A stretch of 64,000 nt of DNA from Streptomyces sp. DG2A-72. Its GTDB lineage: Bacteria; Actinomycetota; Actinomycetes; Streptomycetales; Streptomycetaceae. The DNA is taken from contig NZ_JASTLC010000001.1 of NCBI RefSeq assembly GCF_030499575.1, positions 1,178,001 through 1,242,000 on the forward strand, given 5' to 3'. A program made the translations under genes and the position numbers. This document shows positions 1 to 9,417 of this stretch, in pieces. The notes beneath the pieces were generated by a model, which saw only the letters and a program-made list of their open reading frames with translations, was not told where the DNA came from and did no database searches. Numbering within the stretch: the stretch's first letter is position 1; every line of letters begins with the position of its first letter.

Positions 1-2
1 AG

Positions 3-341
3 CCGGGCGAGGACCGCGTCGGGCTGCTCGCGGGGCGCGCGGCGGACGGCGACCCGGACGTACGACGTGCGCTGCGCGACGCGGGAGAAGCGCTCGGCAT
101 CGCGCTGACCGGGGCCGTCAATCTGCTGGACCCCGAGGGCGTGGTGCTGGGCGGCGCGCTGGCCGGGCTCGCACCGTGGCTGCTGCCTTCGCTGGAAGCC
201 GAGTTGGCACGCCGGACAGCGGGGCCCGCATGTCCGGTGACCGTGTCGCGACTGGGTCCCGAGGGGCCGTTGCTGGGTGCCGCGCACTCCGTCGTACGGG
301 CGGTGCTCGACGATCCGGCGGCCGTGGCCGAACGCGCCTGA
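3..341 (+). CDS. ROK-family protein, C-terminal part (5' end outside window)
   Basis: An open frame runs in from the left edge and stops with TGA at 339-341. The last ~112 residues contain a helix ending AITGAVNLLDPE-like text (LTGAVNLLDPEGVVLGG), then GALAGLAPWLLPSLEAEL and the closing GPLLGAAHSVV. That order (an N-L-x-D-P-E segment, a V-V-L-G-G turn, then a G-A-A element) is typical of the C-terminal half of ROK proteins, which are sugar kinases or ROK transcriptional repressors (NagC/XylR type). The kinase or DNA-binding N-terminus is off the window, so regulator and kinase cannot be told apart. A regulator is more common beside sugar-use genes in Streptomyces; this is inference. Confidence 0.8.
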   Translation, partial: PGEDRVGLLAGRAADGDPDVRRALRDAGEALGIALTGAVNLLDPEGVVLGGALAGLAPWLLPSLEAELARRTAGPACPVTVSRLGPEGPLLGAAHSVVRAVLDDPAAVAERA

Positions 342-610
342 TCGACGGATGCCCCCAGCCGCGGCCGTCCCAACGTGCCTGATCACAGCGCGACTTCACT
401 CGTCCGAGTGAGCGAGTTGTCCACAATTCCGCAGCCGTCCACGGATATATGGAGCGCACTTCTGCCCACCCCGCCTGGGCCGTAACGTGATCCACGCGGG
501 GCGCAGCCGTCGTGTCGGGGCGGCGTCCGGAGCGCAGAGCCGTAACCGCGTGTCCACCGCGAACCGAACCCTCCCCCACCGACCTTCCGCCAGAACGGAG
601 CTGTGCAGCG

Positions 611-1519
611 ATGAGCGACCCCCGGATTCTGACCGTGCGCCCCGAACCGGGCGAGTACGCCTGGACGTTCGGCGGAGTGCCACCCGTGGCCCGGATCGCG
701 CCGGGCACGGTCCTCGATCTCTACACGGAGGACTGCTTCGCCGGACGCGTGCGGTCAGAGAAGGACCTGGTGACGCAGGTGTGCGAGTTCCCGTTCCTCA
801 ACCCGCAGACCGGCCCCTTCCACATCGAGGGCGCCGAGCCGGGCGACACCGTCGCCGTGCGCGGAGACGGTCTGGATCTGGCAACTCGACCGGACCCGCC
901 GTACGGCCCTGTTCCGGGCGCACGACAGCGACATCGAGGCCGAACTGACCCTCGACCCGATGCACGGCACCGTGGGCGTGGCTCCCGCCAACCTGGAGGT
1001 GCGCTCGGCCCTGGTACCCGACGCGCACGGCGGCAACATATGGACACACCCGAGATGAGGGCCGGCGTCACCTGCTACCTGGGGGTGAACGTCGAGTGCG
1101 CTCTGCTCAGCCTCGGAGACGGCCACGCCCGGCAGGGCGAGGGCGAGACCTGCGGAGTCGCCGTCGAGTGCGCGATGAACACGGTGGTGATCGTCGAGCT
1201 ACTCAAGGGACTCGCCACGCCCTGGCCGCGCATCGAGTCGGACACCCACATCATCTCGACGGGCTCGGCGCGCCCGCTGGAGGACGCGTTCCGGATATCC
1301 CAGCTCGACCTGGTGCGGTGGCTGGTGCGCGACTACGGCTTCAGTGAGCTGGACGCGTACCAATTCGCAACCCAGTGCGTCGAGTCGCCGTTGGCCAATG
1401 TGTGCGACACCAACTACACCTGCGTGGCCAAGCTCCGCAAGCAGTGGCTGCCCGCGCGCGAGACTCATCGCGGCGTGCATGCACGGCTGCGGGAGACGGC
1501 AGCAACCCTGCGGAACTGA
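611..1519 (+). pseudogene. acetamidase/formamidase family, scrambled by two shifts and a deletion
   Basis: The frame opens at ATG 611 (MSDPRILTVRPEP) and stays open for 302 codons, but only its ends look like the FmdA/AmdA family, which hydrolyses short amides to ammonia and acid. Residues 1-85 match to the GDTVAVR turn. From 873 to 1037 the family text (WIWQLDRT, then LTLDPMHGTVGVAPANLEV) lies in another frame. The original frame resumes at 1040 with MDTPEMRAGVTCYLGVNV. About 40 codons appear deleted near 868-872. A duplicated AT at 1038-1041 (caacatATGG) restores the frame. The product would carry ~55 nonsense residues in its core and is unlikely to work. An automatic annotation could mistake it for an intact gene. 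Confidence 0.8.
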
Positions 1520-1554
1520 GCAAGACTTCCTGACCACCGAAAGGCACCGCCCCC

Positions 1555-2154
1555 ATGGAACGGGCAAGACCACTCCCCACGAGACGCCGGCTGCTGAAGG
1601 GCGCCGCCCTGGCCGCCGTACCGTACGCGCTGCTCCCCGACGCGCGGGCCGGAGCGCGCGTCCAGGCCGTCGACCACCCGTCGGCCGAGTGGCAGCCGGC
1701 GAACGGCTCCAACTACACGGCGGCAGAACCGGCTACGGACCGAGTGGTCGACCGCGTGATCATCCATGTCACGCAGGCGACCTTCACCACCACCCTGTCC
1801 ATCTTCCAGAACCCGAAGAAGGAGGTGTCCGCGCACTACGTCGTCCGCTCGGCCGACGGTCATGTGGCGCAGTGCGTCCGGGAGTCCGACATCGCCTGGC
1901 ACGCGGGAAACTGGGAGTACAACACGAGCAGCATCGGCATCGAGCACGAGGGCTGGGTGGACCGGCCCGCCTACTTCACCGACGTGATGTACGAGGAGTC
2001 GGCCGCACTCACCGCGGCGATCTGCACCAGACACGGCATCCCGAGAGACCGCGCGCACATCATCGGGCACCACGAGGTGCCGGGCACGGATCACACCGAT
2101 CCCGGGCCGAACTGGGACTGGGCGCGCTATCTGAGACTGGTCGATCGAGCCTGA
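1555..2154 (+). CDS. secreted N-acetylmuramoyl-L-alanine amidase (Amidase_2/PGRP fold)
   Basis: A 199-residue protein with a twin-arginine-type leader (TRRRLLKGAALAA, residues ~9-21) is followed by an Amidase_2 zinc hydrolase domain over residues ~45-195. Zinc-site histidines fit VIIHVTQ near residue 66 and GHHEVPGTDHTDPGP near residues 167-181, and HAGN (~120) is the usual substrate-side motif. The family cuts the amide bond between N-acetylmuramic acid and L-alanine in peptidoglycan, here outside the membrane. Nothing else in the domain looks missing. The gene starts 35 bases after the broken acetamidase. Its last codons lie in the first copy of a 25-base tandem repeat. A role in turnover or in attack on other bacteria cannot be told from sequence. 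Confidence 0.88.
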   Translation: MERARPLPTRRRLLKGAALAAVPYALLPDARAGARVQAVDHPSAEWQPANGSNYTAAEPATDRVVDRVIIHVTQATFTTTLSIFQNPKKEVSAHYVVRSADGHVAQCVRESDIAWHAGNWEYNTSSIGIEHEGWVDRPAYFTDVMYEESAALTAAICTRHGIPRDRAHIIGHHEVPGTDHTDPGPNWDWARYLRLVDRA

Positions 2155-2205
2155 CCTGAGACTGTTCGACCGAGCCTGACCTGAGAACGATCGACCGAGC
2201 CTGAC
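2131..2205. repeat. three tandem copies of a 25-base unit at the amidase stop codon
   Basis: Units at 2131-2155, 2156-2180 and 2181-2205 read CTGAGAC[T]GNTCGAYCGAGCCTGAC with two to four differences each. The first unit encodes the last residues (LRLVDRA) and stop of the amidase, so copies two and three look like duplications of the gene end. The unit length is not a multiple of three. Confidence 0.9.
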
Positions 2206-2309
2206 CAAGAACCACACCCCTCGTTCGGGTGGCCCCGGTCGAAGTGGTTGTCCACGCCCGCACCCGGAGTGACGATGTCCCCAGCCGCATCGCCGTCCGG
2301 GAGGCCGAG

Positions 2310-3602
2310 TTGACCGATCCATGGGTGGCCCTGGAGCCGGGGGCCGACCCTGCCGAGCGTGTGCGGATGCTGCGTCGCGCGCATGAGACGTTCACCGAGG
2401 CGGGCACGGTGCCGCGGCCGGTGCGTGCGGTGGTGGCCGACTCATGGCGGCGTTCCGTGCGGGCGGGGGTCGGGCCCGACGGCACGGCAAGGGTGGAGCT
2501 CGCGGACGGTGACCTCGGTTCCTATCGGGCCGAGCATCCACTGGCACGGGTGATGCCGCTGTTCCGGGAGCTCATGGGCACGTTCGCGGCCGACGGCGAG
2601 CATCTGCTCGCGGTGTGCGACGCCCGCGGCAGGCTGCTGTGGGTCGAGGGCCATCCGACGACCCGGCGACGGGCGGACCGGATGAACTTCGTGCCCGGCG
2701 CGCGCTGGGCGGAGACCGCGGTCGGCACGAATGCGCCGGGCACGGCTGTCGCCGTCGACCGTCCGGTGCAGGTCTTCGCCGCCGAACACTTCATCCGGCG
2801 GGTGCAGCCCTGGACCTGTGCGGCGGCTCCGGTGCACGATCCGCGCACCGGGCGGGTGCTGGGCGCGGTGGACATCACGGGCGGGGACGGGCTCGCGCAT
2901 CCGCACAGCCTGGGCTTCGTCCAAGCGGTCGCTCGGGCCGCCGAGTCCCAGCTGGCCCTGCTCCCCGAGGGGCAGCCGGCCGCCGACACACCCGAGTTGA
3001 CCGCGCTGGGCCGCGATGAGGCACTGCTCGTCTCGGGAGGTCGCCGGCTCCGGCTCAGCCGTCGGCACAGCGAGATCCTGGTGCTGCTGGCCCGCCATCC
3101 GGAGGGGCTGACCGGCGACGAGCTGCTGTGCGCGCTGTACGAGGACGAGTCGGTGACACCGGTGACCCTGCGCGCCGAACTGGCCCGGCTGCGCAGACTT
3201 CTCGGCCCCGGGCTCCTGGCCTCGCGGCCCTACCGGCTGACCATGCCGGTCGAGTCCGACGTCGCCGTCGTCGAGCGGCGCCTGGAGACCGGTGCGGTCA
3301 CCGCGGCGGTGACGGCGTATGCCGGCCCGCTGCTGCCCGCCTCGCAGGCACCGGCGGTGGTGCGGCTGAGGCACCGGCTGGCCGACGGCCTCCGGACGGC
3401 GCTGATCACCCGCGGCGACCCCGACCTGCTGGCCGACTGGGCACACGCGGCGTGGGGCGAGGACGACCTCGACGTCTGGCGTGCGCTGGCCGCCGTACGC
3501 CCGACCGCCGCGGTCCGCTCGCGGCTGGCCGCGCTGGAGTCGGAGCTGTCGGCACCGGCCGACCGGCCACGCGCCGACCGGCCGCGCGGGGCTGCCCGCT
3601 GA
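2310..3602 (+). CDS. GAF-domain transcriptional regulator (aldehyde/acetoin catabolism type)
   Basis: I choose TTG 2310 because GGGAGG sits about six bases before it and the family usually starts close to this TDPWVALEPGAD text. The frame stays open upstream to GTG 2229. The 430-residue product has an N-terminal helix (ADPAERVRMLRRAHE), the R-x-V-V-A-D-S-W-R-R-S segment typical of this family, a GAF sensor domain (~75-215; FVPGARWAETAVGTNAPGTA is the signature), and a C-terminal winged-helix region (~250-325; LRLSRRHSEILVLLARHPEGLTG). No sigma-54 ATPase domain is present, as in actinobacterial members of the group. It lies 126 bases before the aldehyde dehydrogenase in the same direction and probably controls it; this is inference from context. 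Confidence 0.85.
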   Translation: MTDPWVALEPGADPAERVRMLRRAHETFTEAGTVPRPVRAVVADSWRRSVRAGVGPDGTARVELADGDLGSYRAEHPLARVMPLFRELMGTFAADGEHLLAVCDARGRLLWVEGHPTTRRRADRMNFVPGARWAETAVGTNAPGTAVAVDRPVQVFAAEHFIRRVQPWTCAAAPVHDPRTGRVLGAVDITGGDGLAHPHSLGFVQAVARAAESQLALLPEGQPAADTPELTALGRDEALLVSGGRRLRLSRRHSEILVLLARHPEGLTGDELLCALYEDESVTPVTLRAELARLRRLLGPGLLASRPYRLTMPVESDVAVVERRLETGAVTAAVTAYAGPLLPASQAPAVVRLRHRLADGLRTALITRGDPDLLADWAHAAWGEDDLDVWRALAAVRPTAAVRSRLAALESELSAPADRPRADRPRGAAR

Positions 3603-3641
3603 CCGGACGCCATTCGTGGCGCCTCACCTCAGCACAGGCCA

Positions 3642-3660
3642 CGCAACGTACTCGCAACGT
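3642..3660. promoter_or_regulatory. direct repeat CGCAACGT x2, candidate activator site
   Basis: CGCAACGT occurs at 3642-3649 and again at 3653-3660, eleven bases apart (about one helical turn), roughly 70 bases before the aldehyde dehydrogenase start. The spacing suggests two monomers of a regulator on one DNA face, perhaps the GAF protein encoded just upstream. Function is inferred. Confidence 0.4.
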
Positions 3661-3728
3661 CCCCGTCCCTACCCTCGCGCCGAGAGCTGCCCAACGGCGG
3701 GCAGCGCAGCTCCGGGAGGCACAGCACC

Positions 3729-5252
3729 ATGACCCGTTACACGGCGCCCGGCACAGAGGGCGCGATCGTCTCCTACCAGGCGCGCTACGACCACTTCATC
3801 GGTGGCGAGTGGGTGCCGCCGATCCGCGGGCAGTACTTCGAGAACCCCTCGCCGGTGAACGGGCAGCCGTTCACGGAGGTCGCGCGCGGCACCGCGGAGG
3901 ACGTGGAGCGGGCGCTCGACGCGGCGCACGCGGCCGCTCCTTCCTGGGGCCGCACGTCGGTGACCGAGCGGTCCGACATCCTGCTCAAGATCGCCGACCG
4001 TATGGCGGCGCATCTGGAGCCGCTGGCGGTCGCCGAGAGCTGGGAGAACGGCAAGCCGGTCCGCGAGACCCTCGCCGCCGACATCCCGCTCGCCATCGAC
4101 CACTTCCGCTACTTCGCGGGCGCGATCCGTTCTCAGGAGGGCTCGCTGGGAGAGCTCGACGACGACACGGTGGCGTACCACTTCCATGAACCGCTGGGCG
4201 TCGTAGCGCAGATCATCCCCTGGAACTTCCCCATTCTCATGGCGACTTGGAAGCTCGCCCCAGCGCTCGCCGCGGGCAACGCGGTCGTCATCAAGCCCGC
4301 CGAGCAGACCCCGGCCTCCATCCACTACTGGATGAGCCTGATCGCGGACCTGCTGCCGCCGGGCGTGGTGAACATCGTCAACGGCTTCGGCGTGGAGGCG
4401 GGCAAGCCGCTCGCGTCGAGCCCGCGGGTGGCGAAGGTGGCGTTCACGGGCGAAACGACGACGGGGCGGCTGATCATGCAGTACGCCTCCGAGAACATCA
4501 AGCCGGTCACGCTGGAACTCGGTGGCAAGTCGCCGAACATCTTCTTCGACGACGTATGGGCGCACCACGACGATTTCCGTGACAAGGCCCTCGAAGGCTT
4601 CACGATGTTCGCTCTCAACCAGGGCGAGGTGTGCACCTGCCCGTCCCGAGCGCTCGTCCAGCGCGGTCACTACGCCGAGTTCCTGGAGGCGGCCGTCGCC
4701 CGCACCGAGCAGATCACGGCGGGCCATCCCCTGGACACCGACACGATGATCGGCGCGCAGGCCTCCAACGACCAGCTGGAGAAGATCCTCTCCTATCTGG
4801 ACATCGGTCGCCAGGAGGGCGCGAGGATCCTCACGGGCGGCGAACGCGTCGAGTACGACGGCGAGTTGAAGGGCGGCTACTACGTCCAGCCGACCATCTT
4901 CGAGGGCGACAACCGGATGCGGATCTTCCAAGAAGAGATCTTCGGACCGGTCGTGTCCGTGACGTCCTTCGACGACTTCGACGACGCGATCAAGATCGCC
5001 AACGACACCCTCTACGGCCTCGGCGCCGGCGTGTGGACCCGCGACATCAACACCGCCTACCGGGCCGGCCGCGCGATCCAGGCGGGCCGCGTCTGGACGA
5101 ACTGCTACCACACCTACCCGGCGCACGCGGCGTTCGGTGGGTACAAGCAGTCCGGGATCGGGCGGGAGACGCACAAGATGATGCTGGAGCACTACCAGCA
5201 GACGAAGAATCTGCTGGTGTCGTACTCGCCGAAGAAGCTGGGCTTCTTCTAG
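3729..5252 (+). CDS. NAD-dependent aldehyde dehydrogenase
   Basis: A full-length 507-residue class-I-like aldehyde dehydrogenase that oxidises an aldehyde (acetaldehyde-type in close relatives) to the acid with NAD(P)+. The Rossmann part includes the NFP motif ([22 protein letters not shown]) and [10 protein letters not shown]. The general base is Glu263 in LELGGKSP and the catalytic cysteine is Cys302 in GEVCTCPSR. The C-terminal FGPV and [12 protein letters not shown] motifs are present. GGGAGG precedes ATG by eight bases. It follows the GAF regulator and is separated from the convergent arabinose genes by a strong hairpin. It belongs to the AcoD/ExaC-like group, but the true substrate cannot be read from sequence. 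Confidence 0.95.
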   Translation: MTRYTAPGTEGAIVSYQARYDHFIGGEWVPPIRGQYFENPSPVNGQPFTEVARGTAEDVERALDAAHAAAPSWGRTSVTERSDILLKIADRMAAHLEPLAVAESWENGKPVRETLAADIPLAIDHFRYFAGAIRSQEGSLGELDDDTVAYHFHEPLGVVAQIIPWNFPILMATWKLAPALAAGNAVVIKPAEQTPASIHYWMSLIADLLPPGVVNIVNGFGVEAGKPLASSPRVAKVAFTGETTTGRLIMQYASENIKPVTLELGGKSPNIFFDDVWAHHDDFRDKALEGFTMFALNQGEVCTCPSRALVQRGHYAEFLEAAVARTEQITAGHPLDTDTMIGAQASNDQLEKILSYLDIGRQEGARILTGGERVEYDGELKGGYYVQPTIFEGDNRMRIFQEEIFGPVVSVTSFDDFDDAIKIANDTLYGLGAGVWTRDINTAYRAGRAIQAGRVWTNCYHTYPAHAAFGGYKQSGIGRETHKMMLEHYQQTKNLLVSYSPKKLGFF

Positions 5253-5262
5253 ACGCACGAAA

Positions 5263-5302
5263 AAAGGCGCCTGACCTGGGTTTTCACCCCTCAGGCGCCT
5301 TT
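5263..5302. terminator. bidirectional terminator hairpin
   Basis: AAAGGCGCCTGA at 5263-5274 pairs perfectly with TCAGGCGCCTTT at 5291-5302. The 16-base loop and flanking A/T tracts suit termination of both the aldehyde dehydrogenase and the convergent araD. Confidence 0.9.
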
Positions 5303-5305
5303 CGC

Positions 5306-6034
5306 TCAGCTGGAGGCCGCTGTCATGTCCGGGTTGCCGTAGTAGGCGTCCGGGCCGTGCTTGCGGGTGTAGTGGCGGTCGAGCAGGTGGCGGGGCGGTG
5401 GGGCGGTCGGGGCGAGGCTGAGGGTGTGGAGGGCGATGTCGGCGACGGCCTCGCAGATGATGGCGTGTTCGAGGGATGTGCGGGCTGTGGTGCCCCAGGT
5501 GAAGGGGCCGTGGCCCGCGACGAGGGCGCCGGGGACCTCGACGGCTTTCTGGTCGTCCTCCTCGAGCATGTCCACGATGATGCGGCCGGTGTTGTACTCG
5601 TAGTCCTTCGCGCACTGCTCGGCGGTGAGGTCGGGGGTGCAGGGGACGGGGCCGTTGAAGGTGTCGGCGTGGGTGGTGCCCAGGACGGGGATCTCGCGGC
5701 GGGCCTGGGCGAAGGCGACCGCGTGGGTGGAGTGGGTGTGGGTGACGCCGCCGATGGACGGGAACGCCAGGTACAGGCAGCGGTGGGTCTCGGTGTCGGT
5801 GGAGGGGCGGAGGTCGCCGTCGACGACAGCGCCGTCGGCCAGGCGAACCGTCACCAGGTGGTCGAGGGCGAGGTCCTCGTAGGGGACGCCGGACGGCTTG
5901 ATGACGAACACCCCTGCCTCACGGTCGACTCCGCTCACGTTGCCCCAGGTCAGGGTCGCGAGGCCAACCTGCGGGATGGCGAGGTTCGCATCCAGTATCT
6001 CTTGCCGCAGGCCGTCGCGGACTCGCACGGTCAT
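5306..6034 (-). CDS. araD: L-ribulose-5-phosphate 4-epimerase
   Basis: A 242-residue class II aldolase-fold protein that converts L-ribulose-5-phosphate to D-xylulose-5-phosphate, the last step of bacterial arabinose use. Zinc-ligand histidines appear in THTHSTHA and in GHGPFTWG. TWGNVSG and KPSGVPYEDL are the phosphate and substrate loops of the AraD family, and the C-terminal HTRKHGPDAYYG-like ending (YTRKHGPDAYYGNPD) is diagnostic. I start at ATG 6034, preceded by AAGGAGAACG. The frame continues upstream without family likeness. It is the last gene of the operon, 32 bases after araA. Confidence 0.96.
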   Translation of the reverse strand: MTVRVRDGLRQEILDANLAIPQVGLATLTWGNVSGVDREAGVFVIKPSGVPYEDLALDHLVTVRLADGAVVDGDLRPSTDTETHRCLYLAFPSIGGVTHTHSTHAVAFAQARREIPVLGTTHADTFNGPVPCTPDLTAEQCAKDYEYNTGRIIVDMLEEDDQKAVEVPGALVAGHGPFTWGTTARTSLEHAIICEAVADIALHTLSLAPTAPPPRHLLDRHYTRKHGPDAYYGNPDMTAASS

Positions 6035-6066
6035 CGCTCGTTCTCCTTGCGTGGGGGATGTGGGCG

Positions 6067-7584
6067 TCACAGGGCCTGGGCGAGGCGGTGGTACGCGGCG
6101 TTCCAGCGGATTTCCTTGGCGAGCTGCTCGATGTCGGTCTCCTCGTCGATGGTGAGCAGTTCGACGCCGGTCATCGCGGCGAAGTCCGTCAGGGTCTCCC
6201 TGTCCACGGCCGAGCTGAGCACGGTGTGGTGCGGAGCGCCGGTGAGCAGCCAGCTCTCGGCGGACTCCGCCAGCGACGGGCGCGGCTTCCACACGGCCCT
6301 GGCCACCGGCAGCCGGCGCAGTGGTTCGCTGGGGGTGATGACGTCGACGGCGTTGGCGGTGAGCCGGAACCGGTCGCCGAGGTCGGAGAGGCCGACGACG
6401 AGGGCGGGACCGGGGGCGGCGTCGAAGACCAGGCGGACCGGGTCTTCACGGCCGCCGATGGACAGGGGGTGGATCTCGCAGCGGGGGCGGGCGCCCGCGA
6501 CCGAGGGGCAGACCTCCAGCATGTGGGCGCCGAGGATGCGGGGCGTGCCGGGGCCGAGGTGGTAGGTGTAGTCCTCCATGAAGGTGGTGCCGCCAGGCTG
6601 TTCGAGGCCCATGACCTTCATGGTGCGCAGCAGTGCGGAGGTCTTCCAGTCGCCTTCGCCGCCGAAGCCGTAGCCGTCGGCCATCAGGCGCTGGACGGCC
6701 AGGCCGGGCAGCTGGCGCAGCCCGCCGAGGTCCTCGAAGTTGGTGGTGAAGGCGGTGAAGCCGCCCTCCGTCAGGAAGGCGCGCAGGCCGAGTTCCTGGC
6801 GGGCCGCGTAGAGGAGTGAGTCATGGCGGATGCCGCCGGGGCGCAGGGCCGGGACGACGTCGTACGACTCGACGTACTCGGCGGCGAGTTCGGTGGCCGC
6901 CTTGTCCTCGACCTGGTCCACGACGGCGACCAGGTCGTTGACGGCGTAGGTGTTGACGGAGAAGCCGAACCGTATCTGGGCTTCGACCTTGTCGCCCTCG
7001 GTCACGGCGACATCGCGCATGTTGTCGCCGAAGCGGGCGAGCCGCAGGGTGCGCGAGGCCTGGCGGCCGGCGGCGGCCCGCGCCCAGGCCGCGATGCGCC
7101 GGACGACTCTCGGGTCGGTGACGTGGCCGGCGACGATCTTGCGGTCGATGCCGAGCCGGGACTCGATGTGGGCGAACTCGCGGTCGCCGTGGGCGGCCTG
7201 GTTGAGGTTCATGAAGTCCATGTCGATGCTCGACCAGGGCAGCGACAGGTTGTACTGGGTGTGCAGATGCAGGAGGGGCCGGTCCAGGGCGCTGAGTCCG
7301 GCGATCCACATCTTGGCGGGTGAGAAGGTGTGCATCCACACGATCACGCCCACGCAGGCGTCGGAGGCACTCGCCTCCTGGCACAGCCGCCGGATCGACT
7401 CGGCGTCGGTGAGGACCGGCTTCCAGACGATCCTCACCGGGATCTTGCCGGGGCCGCCGAGGATCTCCGAGATGCTCCTGGACTGATGGGCGACCTGTTG
7501 CAGGATGTCGTCGCCGTACAGGCCCTGGCTTCCGGTGAGAAACCAGATCTCGTGGTTCGGGTAGGGCGTGGCGCTGGTCTCCAT
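6067..7584 (-). CDS. araA: L-arabinose isomerase
   Basis: A 505-residue cytoplasmic isomerase that turns L-arabinose into L-ribulose, close to the usual ~500 residues. It starts [17 protein letters not shown], a hallmark N-terminus. The metal and substrate region includes [31 protein letters not shown] and FMEDYTYHL, with the acidic and histidine residues expected for the Mn2+ site, and GAPHHTVLS near the C-terminus. ATG 7584 is chosen because AAAGGAAC lies just before it. The upstream in-frame ATG at 7599 overlaps that ribosome site. It lies 48 bases after araB and is co-transcribed with it by position. Confidence 0.97.
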   Translation of the reverse strand: METSATPYPNHEIWFLTGSQGLYGDDILQQVAHQSRSISEILGGPGKIPVRIVWKPVLTDAESIRRLCQEASASDACVGVIVWMHTFSPAKMWIAGLSALDRPLLHLHTQYNLSLPWSSIDMDFMNLNQAAHGDREFAHIESRLGIDRKIVAGHVTDPRVVRRIAAWARAAAGRQASRTLRLARFGDNMRDVAVTEGDKVEAQIRFGFSVNTYAVNDLVAVVDQVEDKAATELAAEYVESYDVVPALRPGGIRHDSLLYAARQELGLRAFLTEGGFTAFTTNFEDLGGLRQLPGLAVQRLMADGYGFGGEGDWKTSALLRTMKVMGLEQPGGTTFMEDYTYHLGPGTPRILGAHMLEVCPSVAGARPRCEIHPLSIGGREDPVRLVFDAAPGPALVVGLSDLGDRFRLTANAVDVITPSEPLRRLPVARAVWKPRPSLAESAESWLLTGAPHHTVLSSAVDRETLTDFAAMTGVELLTIDEETDIEQLAKEIRWNAAYHRLAQAL

Positions 7585-7632
7585 GAGCGTTCCTTTCAAG
7601 GGCAGATGTTCAGCGAGCGGAGGGAGCGCCGC

Positions 7633-9315
7633 TCAGGCGGACGCCTCGGCGCGGAGGCGGCGCAGGCGGTGCATGACCTCGTTGGTGCCGCGGCCGAAGT
7701 AGTCGTGCAGGAGCCGGTACTCGGCGTACAGCCGGTCGTAGGCCGCGGCGCGGTCCGGGTCCGGCTGGTACACGCCCCGGTCGGACTTGCCCATGGACCC
7801 GGCAGCGGCCTGGATGTCGGAGTACGCCCCGGCCGCCACCGCGGCGTGCATGGCCGCGCCGAGAGCGGGACCCTGTGTGGAGCCGATGACGCCGAGGGGA
7901 CGGCGGGTGACATCCGCGTAGATCTGCATCAGCAGCGCGTTCTTCGTCAGCCCGCCGGCGATGATCAACTCGCGTACCGGTACGCCCGCCGTCTCGAAGG
8001 CCTCGATGATGGTGCGGGTGCCGAAGGCGGTGGCCTCCAGCAGTGCCCGGTAGACGTCCTCCGGGCGGGTGGACAACGTCAGCCCCACCAGGACGCCGCT
8101 CAGGTCGTGGTCGACCAGCACGGAGCGGTTGCCGCTGTGCCAGTCAAGGGCGATCAGGCCGTGCTCGCCGACCTTCTGCTCGGCGGCGAGGGCGGTGAGG
8201 TGTTCGTGCGCATCGCGCCCGAGTGCGGCGGCCTCTTCGGCGTACGACGCGGGGAAGCCGTTGCGTACGAACCAGCCGAAGATGTCGCCGACGCCGCTCT
8301 GACCGGCCTCGTACCCCCACAGGCCCGGCAGGATGCCGCCGTCGACGACACCGCACATGCCCGGCACCGCGCCCTGCTGGTCGGAGCTCATGACATGACA
8401 GGTCGACGTGCCCATGATGGCCACCATCTGCCCCGGTTCCACCGCCCCCGCCGCGGGCGCCGTCACATGGGCGTCGACGTTGCCCACGCACACCGCGATG
8501 CCCTCGGGCAGGCCTGTCCACGCCGCCGCCTCGGCCGTCAAGCGCCCCGCCTTCGCGCCCAACTCGCCGATCGGGTGCTCCAGTTTCTCCGTCACGAAGT
8601 CGGCGAAGCCGGGGTTGAGTGATTCCAGGTAGGCACGGGAGGGATAGACGCCGTCCTGGAGCTGGCCTTTGTAACCGGCGGTGCAGGCATTGCGCAGGTA
8701 CGTGCCGCACAGCCGCCAGACGATCCAGTCCGCCGCCTCCACCCACCGCTCCATGCGGTGGTAGATCTCGGCGTCCTCCTCCAGCATCTGCAGGGCCTTG
8801 GCGAACTCCCACTCCGAGGAGATCTTCCCGCCGTACCGCTCCAGCCACGCCTCCTTCCGCTCCGCGGCCAGTGCGGTGATCCGGTCGGCCTGCGCCTGGG
8901 CCGCGTGGTGGCGCCACAGCTTGACATAGGCGTGCGGGCGGCCGGAGAGGCCGGGAAGCTCGCACAGCGGCGTGCCGTCCGCGAGCACCGGCAGCATCGT
9001 GCACGCGGTGAAGTCCGTGCCGATGCCGATGACCTGCTCCGGCCGCACACCGGCGGTTGCGAGCGCCGCCGGCACCGCGTGGCGCAGCACGTCGACGTAG
9101 TCCGACGGCACCTGGAGGGCCCAGTCCGGGGGCAGCCGGGTACCGTCCGGCAGCTCTCGGTTCAGGACCGCGTGCCGGTATCCGTGCTCGGCGGTCCCCA
9201 ACTCCGCGCCGTCCCGTACGCGGACCACCACGGCCCGGCCGGACAGCGTCCCGAAGTCGACTCCTACGACGCAGGGTTCCGGGTTCCCGGCTGTCTCGTC
9301 TCCGGCGTTCACCAT
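7633..9315 (-). CDS. araB: L-ribulokinase
   Basis: A FGGY-family sugar kinase of about 560 residues that phosphorylates L-ribulose. The first strand VVGVDFGTLSGRAVVV is the phosphate-binding motif of ribulokinases. GIGTDFTACTMLPVL follows, the FGGY signature region includes GGLTKNALLMQIYADV, and EATAFGTRTIIEAFE is typical of AraB. GAGGAGG precedes the start so closely that ATG 9315 has only a three-base gap, so GTG 9312 is an equally good start. The gene is full length. It is separated by 102 bases from the permease gene, and that gap holds a perfect palindrome. Confidence 0.96.
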   Translation of the reverse strand: MVNAGDETAGNPEPCVVGVDFGTLSGRAVVVRVRDGAELGTAEHGYRHAVLNRELPDGTRLPPDWALQVPSDYVDVLRHAVPAALATAGVRPEQVIGIGTDFTACTMLPVLADGTPLCELPGLSGRPHAYVKLWRHHAAQAQADRITALAAERKEAWLERYGGKISSEWEFAKALQMLEEDAEIYHRMERWVEAADWIVWRLCGTYLRNACTAGYKGQLQDGVYPSRAYLESLNPGFADFVTEKLEHPIGELGAKAGRLTAEAAAWTGLPEGIAVCVGNVDAHVTAPAAGAVEPGQMVAIMGTSTCHVMSSDQQGAVPGMCGVVDGGILPGLWGYEAGQSGVGDIFGWFVRNGFPASYAEEAAALGRDAHEHLTALAAEQKVGEHGLIALDWHSGNRSVLVDHDLSGVLVGLTLSTRPEDVYRALLEATAFGTRTIIEAFETAGVPVRELIIAGGLTKNALLMQIYADVTRRPLGVIGSTQGPALGAAMHAAVAAGAYSDIQAAAGSMGKSDRGVYQPDPDRAAAYDRLYAEYRLLHDYFGRGTNEVMHRLRRLRAEASA

Positions 9316-9337
9316 CAGCCTCCTCACATTGACGTAT

Positions 9338-9349
9338 TCGATATATCGA
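9338..9349. promoter_or_regulatory. palindrome TCGATATATCGA before araB
   Basis: A perfect 12-base palindrome lies in the 102-base gap between the permease gene and araB, about 23 bases before the araB start and followed by a second TCGA half (9357-9360). The position suits an operator for an internal araBAD promoter. It does not match the motif found at the LacI-type regulator gene, so a different regulator or a fortuitous palindrome is possible. Confidence 0.4.
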
Positions 9350-9417
9350 TCACTGTTCGATCTCCTGAGGGCGCCGAGGCGGCATCCGCGTCCGGATCGG
9401 CGGAGTCGACGGAGGTG

